Assembly: GCA_021161885.1 (NCBI GenBank)
Contig: JAGGZS010000217.1
Span: 1-5,120 of the forward strand
Length of the DNA: 5,120 nt
Source: a bacterium
Lineage (GTDB): Bacteria; Auribacterota; Auribacteria; Auribacterales; Auribacteraceae
Direction of reading: 5' to 3'
Notes under the pieces: model-generated
Database searches by the model: none
The model's input: only the letters and a program-made list of their open reading frames with translations
Told to the model about the DNA's origin: nothing
Part shown: piece after piece, positions 1 to 5,120 of the stretch
How the letters are laid out: each line of letters opens with the position of its first letter
How positions within the stretch are numbered: the stretch's first letter is position 1
Translations under genes and position numbers: made by a program

Positions 1-63
1 AAAAAATATATAGTATTGTTTATGCTGTTAAAATATTTTTTGAAGATTATTAATTTTTTATAT

Positions 64-71
64 AGGAGGGG
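64..71 (+). promoter_or_regulatory. Strong Shine-Dalgarno sequence that fixes the ilvD start
   Basis: The sequence AGGAGGGG is an almost perfect anti-16S match. Its AGGAGG core (64-69) lies 8 bases before the ATT at 78-80, which is ideal initiation spacing. No ATG, GTG or TTG lies in the ilvD frame at that distance, and the TTG at 132 has no comparable purine tract before it. The site therefore supports initiation at the ATT codon. The overlapping GTG at 71-73 is out of frame and meets TAG after three codons. Confidence 0.85.
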
Positions 72-77
72 TGAACA

Positions 78-1736
78 ATTAGAAGCGATAAGATAACCAA
101 AGGAATAGAACGAGCGCCGCATCGCGCTCTTTTGTATGCTGCAGGTAAGGGTAAAATAGATTTTAACAAACCTATGATAGGTTTGGTTTCAAGCCAAAAC
201 GATCTTATCCCCGGTCATATTTTTATGCAGCCCCTTGAAAGAGCTATTGAAAACGGTATATATGCCGGCGGCGGAACATCGTTTAAATTTTCTGTTCCGG
301 GGATATGCGATGGTATCGCCATGGGGCACTCAGGGATGCATTATTCCCTTGCTTCTCGCGAACTTATAGCCGATATGATTGAAGCAGTTGTTTCCGCTCA
401 TTCCCTCGACGGTATCGTTCTGCTTACAAATTGTGATAAAATTACTCCGGGTATGATTATGGCGCTCGGCAGACTGAATATCCCGGGTATAGTTGTTACC
501 GCGGGACCTATGATGTCGGGCAGGTTTAATAATAAAAAATTATCCTTAGTGCGCGATACTTTTGAAGCGATGGCTCAGTGCGAAGCAGGTAACTTAACCG
601 AAGGCGAACTTAGCTCTCTTGAAGAACGCACTTGCCCGGGAGCCGGCTCGTGCCAAGGATTATACACGGCTAATACCATGGCATGCGTAACCGAAACTTT
701 AGGATTATCATTGCCGGGTTGCGGGGCATGCCTTGCTGTTGTGTCCGAAAAAGTTCGTATCGCCCATCAAAGCGGAATCAGGGTAGTTGACCTTGTCAGA
801 GAAAATATTTTACCAAGAGATATTCTTACAATGAAAGCGTTTGAAAACGCCATCGCTATGGATATGGCTTTAGGCGGTTCAACAAACACCGCTTTGCATA
901 TACCGGCGATAGCATACGAAGCCGGTATAGATTTGCCTCTTGAACTGTTTGATAAAATAAGCAGAAAAACACCTCATATAACCAATATCCGTCCCGGAGG
1001 CGAATATTTTATGGAAGATTTTTACTGGGCAGGCGGAGTTCCGGCTTCATTAAAACAATTAAAATCTTTGATTAATACAGATTGTATGACATTAAACGGA
1101 AAAACAATAGGACAGATAGCCGATGAAGCGGTTGTTTATAACGATGAAGTTATAAGGACAATAAATAATCCATTCCATAAATTAGGCGGTATAGCTGTTT
1201 TAACAGGCAATCTTGCTCCTGATAAATGCGTCATAAAACAAAGTGCAGTCAACGAAAAAATGCGGGTTTTTAAAGGTAAAGCACGAGTTTTTAATTCGGA
1301 AGAAGAGGCAATGAAAGTTATTTTAAACGCAGATATTCAGCCGGATTCGGTTGTTGTCATAAGATATGAGGGACCTAAGGGTGGGCCCGGCATGCGTGAA
1401 ATGCTCTCGCCTACCGCAAGTATTGTAGGCATGGGACTTGGCGATTCCGTTGCGCTGATTACCGACGGACGGTTCTCAGGCGGCACAAGAGGTCCATGTA
1501 TAGGTCATATATCGCCTGAAGCTATGGAAGGCGGCACTATTGCCATTGTTGAGGACGGAGACGAAATTTTGATTGACCTTAATAAACGTAAACTTGAACT
1601 GCTTGTTGATGAGAAAGTTCTTGCTGAACGTAAACAAAAATGGACTCCTCCGACTCCTAAAATTAATCATGGATACCTCGCAAGATACGCGAAACTGGTT
1701 TCATCAGCCGCGAAAGGCGCGGTTTTTACAAAATAG
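78..1736 (+). CDS. ilvD: Dihydroxy-acid dehydratase IlvD, probable AUU start
   Basis: This Fe-S enzyme dehydrates 2,3-dihydroxy-isovalerate and 2,3-dihydroxy-3-methylvalerate to the 2-keto acid precursors of valine/leucine and isoleucine, in the cytoplasm. The reading frame from 78 gives 552 residues, the usual IlvD length. Visible family marks are C77 in GICDGIAMGHSGM, C119-D120-K121 in the NCDKITPGM signature, C192 in CPGAGSCQGLYTANTM, and S467 in GRFSGGTRGPC. By analogy with solved IlvD/EDD-family structures, C77, C119 and C192 should hold the Fe-S cluster, E95, D120 and carboxylated K121 the Mg ion, and S467 should act as the base. Whether the cluster is 2Fe-2S or 4Fe-4S cannot be told. 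The start is chosen at ATT 78 because translation from there reads xRSDKITKGIERAPHRALL, the classic IlvD N-terminus with the ATT exactly where Met belongs, and a strong ribosome binding site precedes it. An in-frame TGA at 72-74 rules out a longer protein. A TTG at 132 would remove 18 conserved residues. It is the first gene of the operon. Confidence 0.95.
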   Translation: MRSDKITKGIERAPHRALLYAAGKGKIDFNKPMIGLVSSQNDLIPGHIFMQPLERAIENGIYAGGGTSFKFSVPGICDGIAMGHSGMHYSLASRELIADMIEAVVSAHSLDGIVLLTNCDKITPGMIMALGRLNIPGIVVTAGPMMSGRFNNKKLSLVRDTFEAMAQCEAGNLTEGELSSLEERTCPGAGSCQGLYTANTMACVTETLGLSLPGCGACLAVVSEKVRIAHQSGIRVVDLVRENILPRDILTMKAFENAIAMDMALGGSTNTALHIPAIAYEAGIDLPLELFDKISRKTPHITNIRPGGEYFMEDFYWAGGVPASLKQLKSLINTDCMTLNGKTIGQIADEAVVYNDEVIRTINNPFHKLGGIAVLTGNLAPDKCVIKQSAVNEKMRVFKGKARVFNSEEEAMKVILNADIQPDSVVVIRYEGPKGGPGMREMLSPTASIVGMGLGDSVALITDGRFSGGTRGPCIGHISPEAMEGGTIAIVEDGDEILIDLNKRKLELLVDEKVLAERKQKWTPPTPKINHGYLARYAKLVSSAAKGAVFTK

Positions 1737-1754
1737 TTTATAAAACAAAAATTA

Positions 1755-1779
1755 AATAAAAAATATTACCTTTTTTATT
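1755..1779 (+). repeat. AT-only inverted repeat between ilvD and ilvB
   Basis: A perfect 9-base inverted repeat, AATAAAAAA (1755-1763) and TTTTTTATT (1771-1779), is separated by a 7-base loop. The stem has no G or C, so the RNA hairpin would be weak. It ends directly before the ilvB ribosome binding site (AAAGGGG, 1781-1787). It might slightly affect ilvB translation or mRNA decay, but chance is a serious alternative in DNA this AT-rich. It lacks the GC-rich stem of a normal intrinsic terminator. Confidence 0.3.
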
Positions 1780-1794
1780 GAAAGGGGTTTTAAT

Positions 1795-3522
1795 ATGTCT
1801 AAAACTGGTGCTGAAATAATTATTGATGCTTTCGAAAAAGAAAAAGTCGGTGCGGTGTTCGGTTATCCGGGCGGAGCCGTTATTGATATTTTTGACCTTT
1901 TATATGATGCGGACATTAATTTTTATCTGGTTCGCCATGAACAGGGCGCCGCTCATGCGGCAGACGGATACGCTCGCGCTACGGGCAAAACAGGAGTCTG
2001 CCTCGCGACTTCAGGTCCGGGCGCAACCAATCTAGTTACCGGATTGGCAACAGCTTATATGGATTCTGTCCCTATGGTAGCTATATGCGGTCAGGTTCCT
2101 TCATCTATGATAGGTAACGATGCTTTTCAGGAAGCTGACATAACCGGAATAACTCGTCCGATCACTAAACATAATTATCTGGTCAAAAATGTTGATGAAC
2201 TGCCCATTGTTCTGAAGGAAGCCTTTTATATAGCTAATTCAGGCAGGCCTGGTCCGGTTCTTATCGATTTGCCGAAAGATATCCAGAAAAGTTCAACTGA
2301 TGTTGAGTATCCCGATTCTGTTAAAATAAGGAGTTACGCGCCCACTTACGAAGGTCATATTAAACAGATAGAAAAAGTCGCCAAAGCAATAAAAAAGGCA
2401 AAAAGACCTGTTATATATGCCGGAGGCGGCGCTGTTATATCCGATTGCCATGATGAGTTGCTGAAATTAGTTGAAAAAACAAAAATACCTGTTACAACTA
2501 CTTTTTTGGGGTTGGGATGTTTTCCTGAAAATCATCCGTTGACTTTGCATATGCTGGGTATGCACGGCACGCAGTACGCTAATTACGCTGTTATGGAAAC
2601 AGACCTGCTTATATCTATCGGCGCAAGGTTTGATGACCGCGTAACTGGTACACTTGATACATTTGCGCCCCATGCTAAAATTATTCATATTGATATCGAT
2701 CCGTCGGCTATCAGTAAAAATGTTAATGTTCATATTCCTGTTGTCGGAGACGCTAAAAATATTCTTACTAAACTTAATAAGATAGTTGAACCCGGCGATA
2801 CAAAAGAATGGATTGAGACAATCACGAAATGGAAAACAGAGTATCCGTTATATTATAAAGATACTATGAATATCATAAAACCCCAATTCGTTATCGAGAA
2901 AATATATGAGGTTACAGGCGGCGACGCTATCATTGCCACTGAGGTGGGACAGCATCAGATGTGGACGGCGCAGTTTTTTAAATTCGAGCATTCACGGCAG
3001 TTTCTCTCTTCAGGCGGATTAGGCACTATGGGATACGGGTTCCCTGCCGCTATCGGCGCTCAAGTAGCATATCCTGATAAGACCGTTTTTAATATCGCAG
3101 GCGACGGCAGTATCCAAATGAATATTCAGGAGCTGGCTACCGCTGTAAACTATAAACTGCCTGTCAATGTAGCCATATTAAATAATGGTTATCTCGGTAT
3201 GGTGCGTCAGTGGCAGGAATTGTTTTATTCCGGCAGATACGCGGGCACATGTCTGCATCGTAACGCGTCATGTAAACAGGACTGCAGTACTCCGGGTTCG
3301 TATTGTCCTTCTGAAATTCCTGATTTTGTTAAGGTAGCTGAGGCGTATTCGGCCGTGGGAATGAGAATAACTAAGAAAGAAGATGTTGTTCCGGCTCTTC
3401 AGGAAGCCATAAAAATAAAACGACCTGTGATGATGGATTTTATCGTAGCGCAGGAAGAAAATGTTTATCCAATGGTGCCTGCTGGGGCCTCCCTGAAACA
3501 AATGTTAAGCGGTATTTCGTAA
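1795..3522 (+). CDS. ilvB: Acetolactate (acetohydroxyacid) synthase large catalytic subunit
   Basis: This is a thiamine-diphosphate enzyme that joins two pyruvates to 2-acetolactate, or pyruvate and 2-ketobutyrate to 2-aceto-2-hydroxybutyrate, the first shared step of the pathway. At 575 residues it is full length. In order it shows the N-terminal TPP-binding domain (about 1-165) with FGYPGGAV, the catalytic glutamate E49 in RHEQGAAHAADGYAR and SGPGATN. P102 and F111-Q112-E113 are typical substrate-channel residues. The central FAD-binding domain has RFDDRVTGT (278-286), and the C-terminal TPP domain has GDGS (436-439) and N463-N464 of the GDG-NN metal/pyrophosphate motif, then GMVRQWQ with channel tryptophan W473. 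FAD and RFDD point to anabolic AHAS rather than catabolic AlsS. Odd feature: C486, C493, C497 and C504 form a cysteine-rich insertion right after FYSGRYAGT, where E. coli-type enzymes run almost directly into the PDFVK segment. The ATG has AAAGGGG 7 bases upstream. The name ilvB is used for the large subunit; ilvI or ilvG would be equivalent labels. Confidence 0.96.
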   Translation: MSKTGAEIIIDAFEKEKVGAVFGYPGGAVIDIFDLLYDADINFYLVRHEQGAAHAADGYARATGKTGVCLATSGPGATNLVTGLATAYMDSVPMVAICGQVPSSMIGNDAFQEADITGITRPITKHNYLVKNVDELPIVLKEAFYIANSGRPGPVLIDLPKDIQKSSTDVEYPDSVKIRSYAPTYEGHIKQIEKVAKAIKKAKRPVIYAGGGAVISDCHDELLKLVEKTKIPVTTTFLGLGCFPENHPLTLHMLGMHGTQYANYAVMETDLLISIGARFDDRVTGTLDTFAPHAKIIHIDIDPSAISKNVNVHIPVVGDAKNILTKLNKIVEPGDTKEWIETITKWKTEYPLYYKDTMNIIKPQFVIEKIYEVTGGDAIIATEVGQHQMWTAQFFKFEHSRQFLSSGGLGTMGYGFPAAIGAQVAYPDKTVFNIAGDGSIQMNIQELATAVNYKLPVNVAILNNGYLGMVRQWQELFYSGRYAGTCLHRNASCKQDCSTPGSYCPSEIPDFVKVAEAYSAVGMRITKKEDVVPALQEAIKIKRPVMMDFIVAQEENVYPMVPAGASLKQMLSGIS

Positions 3523-3532
3523 ATATATTAAT

Positions 3533-3549
3533 ATAACTTAAAAAGTTAT
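3533..3549 (+). repeat. Small inverted repeat between ilvB and ilvN
   Basis: ATAACTT (3533-3539) and AAGTTAT (3543-3549) form a perfect 7-base stem with a 3-base loop of A. It sits between the ilvB stop and the ilvN ribosome binding site at 3556-3561. There is one G-C pair and no following T-run, so it is not a convincing terminator. It could be a minor mRNA stability element or chance. Confidence 0.3.
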
Positions 3550-3569
3550 TTGAATAAGGAGATATAAAA

Positions 3570-4055
3570 ATGAAGCATACTCTCTCTGTTTTAGTGGAGA
3601 ATAAATCGGGTGTTTTATCCCGTATAGCCGGTTTATTCAGCGGCCGCGGGTTTAATATAGACAGCCTTACCGTCGGGATTACTCATGACCCTGAAATATC
3701 TCGAATGACTATTGTCGTTACCGGAGACGATTCTGTTCTTGAACAAGTTAATAAACAACTTAACAAATTAATTGATATTATTAAGGTCCAAGATTTTCCT
3801 GCCGGTTCATATGTAGGCACTGAACTTGTCCTTGTAAAAGTTTACGCAAGCGCTAAAAATCGGTCGGAGATTCTTCAAATAGTGGATATTTTTGAAGGCA
3901 AAATAAGAGACGTATCCGAAAAATCAATGATAATCGAGGCTACCGGCGAAACGGAAAAAATAGAATCATTAATTAGTCTATTAACTCCATACGGCATCAA
4001 GGAAGTCGCCAGAACCGGCAAAGCAGCTTTATGTAAAAAAACAGTGATGAAATAA
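3570..4055 (+). CDS. ilvN: Acetolactate synthase small regulatory subunit
   Basis: This is the regulatory partner of the IlvB subunit: in known AHAS enzymes it raises catalytic activity and confers feedback inhibition by valine. At 161 residues it matches the long IlvH/IlvN type (about 160), not the short E. coli IlvN of under 100. The N-terminal ACT domain (about 3-77) reads LSVLVENKSGVLSRIAGLFS followed by GRGFNIDSLTVG. A second ACT-like domain (about 84-158) begins ELVLVKVYAS and includes IFEGKIRDVSEKSMIIEATG. N11, G14 and N29, positions where E. coli IlvH changes cause valine resistance, are all conserved, so valine sensitivity is the likely state (inference). The start ATG has AAGGAG at 3556-3561 with 8-base spacing. 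It lies 47 bases after ilvB and 42 before ilvC, consistent with co-transcription and stoichiometric assembly with the large subunit. The symbol ilvH would be equally valid. Confidence 0.95.
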   Translation: MKHTLSVLVENKSGVLSRIAGLFSGRGFNIDSLTVGITHDPEISRMTIVVTGDDSVLEQVNKQLNKLIDIIKVQDFPAGSYVGTELVLVKVYASAKNRSEILQIVDIFEGKIRDVSEKSMIIEATGETEKIESLISLLTPYGIKEVARTGKAALCKKTVMK

Positions 4056-4097
4056 TTGTAATTAATAAAATGATAAAAACAATAAAAGGAGTTTATC

Positions 4098-5105
4098 ATG
4101 GCAAAAATGTATTATGACAAAGACGCGGATTTAAATTTTTTAAAAGATAAAACTGTAGCTGTTTTAGGATATGGAAGCCAAGGGCACGCTCACGCATCTA
4201 ATTTAAGAGACAGCGGAATAAAAGTGATAGTATCTGAATTACCAGGCACTAAAAATTATGAGATCGCTAAAAAAGACGGTTTTAACCCTGTGTCGGCATC
4301 TGAAGCTACTAAACAAGCCGATGTGATAATGATACTGCTTCCCGATCAGCTTCAGGCAAAAATATATGCCGATTCTATAGCAGATAACTTGAAAGACGGC
4401 AGTTACCTTGCTTTCGCGCATGGCTTTAATATTCATTTCGGACAGATTGTACCGCCGGATACAATCAATGTATTTATGGTCGCTCCAAAAGGACCCGGAC
4501 ATCTTGTCAGAAGAACATATACCGAAGGTAACGGCGTACCTTGTTTGATAGCGGTTAATCAGGACCCTTCAGGCGATACATTTAAAGTCGCAATGGCTTA
4601 CGCAAGAGCTATTGGCGGCACACGCGCCGGAGTTATCGAAACAACGTTTCCTGAAGAAACGGAAACCGACCTTTTTGGCGAGCAAGTAGTATTGTGCGGA
4701 GGCACAACAGAACTTGTAAGAGCCGGGTTTGAAACTCTTGTTAATGCAGGTTACCAACCTGAAATAGCTTATTTTGAATGTCTGCATGAATTAAAACTTA
4801 TTGTGGACCTTATGTATGAAAAAGGAATTTCAGGAATGAGGTATTCAATCAGTGATACGGCTGAATACGGCGACTTGACTCGCGGACCAAGAATAATCAC
4901 TGATGAAACAAGATGGGAAATGGAGGAAATTTTACGGGAGATACAATCAGGTGAATTCGCCCGTGAATGGTTACTCGAAAATCAGGTAAACAGACCGGTT
5001 TTTAACGCATTGCGCAATCAGCAAAGTGAAAGCCTTATTGAAAAAGTAGGCAAAAAATTACGCAATATGATGAGTTGGATTGAGAAAAAAGATTTAAACT
5101 TTTAA
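4098..5105 (+). CDS. ilvC: Ketol-acid reductoisomerase, class I (short form)
   Basis: This enzyme catalyses the Mg-dependent alkyl migration and NAD(P)H reduction of 2-acetolactate or 2-aceto-2-hydroxybutyrate to the dihydroxy acid used by IlvD. At 335 residues it is the short class I form. The N-terminal Rossmann domain (about 1-182) carries GYGSQGHAHASNL (24-36), H108 in FAHGFNIHFG, and APKGPGHLVRRTYTEGNGVP (129-148). The C-terminal knotted helical domain carries the expected metal and substrate ligands: D191 and E195 in TDLFGEQ, E227 and E231 in ECLHELKLI, and S252 in YSISDTAEYGD. Odd feature: the cofactor-specificity loop reads S46-E-L-P-G-T-K-N53, with Leu and Asn where NADPH enzymes commonly have Arg/Lys and Ser, and a Glu just before. 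Cofactor preference is therefore uncertain and may lean to NADH. The start ATG follows AGGAG (4087-4091) by 6 bases, and the N-terminus MAKMYYDKDADL is typical. It is the last gene visible; whether the operon continues cannot be seen. Confidence 0.97.
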   Translation: MAKMYYDKDADLNFLKDKTVAVLGYGSQGHAHASNLRDSGIKVIVSELPGTKNYEIAKKDGFNPVSASEATKQADVIMILLPDQLQAKIYADSIADNLKDGSYLAFAHGFNIHFGQIVPPDTINVFMVAPKGPGHLVRRTYTEGNGVPCLIAVNQDPSGDTFKVAMAYARAIGGTRAGVIETTFPEETETDLFGEQVVLCGGTTELVRAGFETLVNAGYQPEIAYFECLHELKLIVDLMYEKGISGMRYSISDTAEYGDLTRGPRIITDETRWEMEEILREIQSGEFAREWLLENQVNRPVFNALRNQQSESLIEKVGKKLRNMMSWIEKKDLNF

Positions 5106-5120
5106 TTTAAGGTTTAATTT
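5094..5120 (+). terminator. Possible weak intrinsic terminator overlapping the ilvC stop
   Basis: TTAAACTTT (5094-5102) can pair with AAGGTTTAA (5109-5117), a 9-pair stem with one G-C and one G-U pair and a 6-base loop that begins with the TAA stop. TTT follows at 5118-5120, where the window ends, so the length of the T-run is unknown. The stem is weak and could be chance in AT-rich DNA. If the T-run continues it would mark the end of the operon. Confidence 0.3.

Noticed and set aside
1..63. Promoter, T-box or leader-peptide attenuator upstream of ilvD
   Set aside because: The region is mostly A and T. Candidate boxes such as TTGTTT (16-21) and TTGAAG (40-45) lack a properly spaced -10 element, and there is no run of Ile/Val/Leu codons, no GC-rich hairpin and no T-box sequence. 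The real promoter may lie before the window.
71..82. GTG start overlapping the ilvD ribosome binding site
   Set aside because: It is out of the ilvD frame, encodes only three codons before TAG and begins inside the Shine-Dalgarno sequence itself.
132..134. TTG as the ilvD start (534-residue protein)
   Set aside because: It has no Shine-Dalgarno sequence nearby and deletes 18 residues that match the conserved IlvD N-terminus encoded in frame from 78.
3250..3306. Frameshift or insertion artefact in ilvB causing the cysteine-rich stretch
   Set aside because: Conserved AHAS blocks continue in the same frame on both sides (GMVRQWQELFY before, PDFVKVAEAYSAVGMR after), so the segment is a true in-frame insertion.
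4070..4117. 15-codon open frame overlapping the ilvC start
   Set aside because: It has no ribosome binding site of its own, and the AGGAG it contains serves ilvC. It is likely a by-product of the AT-rich spacer.
1476..4787. Reverse-strand open frames (1476-1670, 2467-2733, 3268-3501, 3875-4099, 4239-4502, 4569-4787) and the forward frame 1823-2035
   Set aside because: All lie almost wholly inside well-supported conserved ilv genes in other frames, encode low-complexity or unfamiliar peptides and have no independent support.
1..5120. CRISPR arrays, tRNA/rRNA genes, insertion sequences or a hidden accessory system
   Set aside because: No direct-repeat arrays, tRNA-like folds, transposase motifs or long unexplained intervals are visible; the longest non-coding gap is the 77-base leader.

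Overview
The window holds one tight, same-strand operon for branched-chain amino acid (isoleucine/valine) biosynthesis, in the order ilvD-ilvB-ilvN-ilvC. Nothing in it looks mobile, foreign or like a new defence or signalling system. All four proteins are full length with their catalytic motifs intact. The points worth a second look are details inside known genes: a probable AUU start codon on ilvD, a four-cysteine insertion near the active site of the IlvB subunit, and an unusual cofactor loop in IlvC.

Layout: 1-77 is a very AT-rich leader ending in a strong ribosome binding site; 78-1736 is dihydroxy-acid dehydratase (ilvD); 1795-3522 is the acetolactate synthase large subunit (ilvB); 3570-4055 is its regulatory small subunit (ilvN); 4098-5105 is ketol-acid reductoisomerase (ilvC). 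The gaps of 58, 47 and 42 bases are AT-rich and each carries a good Shine-Dalgarno sequence. Two of them contain small AT-rich inverted repeats. A weak terminator-like hairpin straddles the ilvC stop codon and runs to the window edge.

How the genes work together: IlvB/IlvN condense pyruvate with pyruvate or 2-ketobutyrate. IlvC isomerises and reduces the acetohydroxy acid. IlvD dehydrates the resulting dihydroxy acid to the 2-keto acid precursor of valine (and leucine) or isoleucine. The final transaminase (ilvE), ilvA and the leu genes are not in the window. IlvN keeps the ACT-domain residues linked to valine feedback inhibition.

Organism: a bacterium with moderately AT-rich coding DNA, very AT-rich spacers and consistently strong AAGGAG-type ribosome binding sites. 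The oxygen-sensitive Fe-S dehydratase and a cysteine-rich IlvB would suit an anaerobe, but do not prove one. My guess of an Elusimicrobiota/Endomicrobium-like or other uncultured anaerobic lineage is low confidence and rests on general sequence style only.
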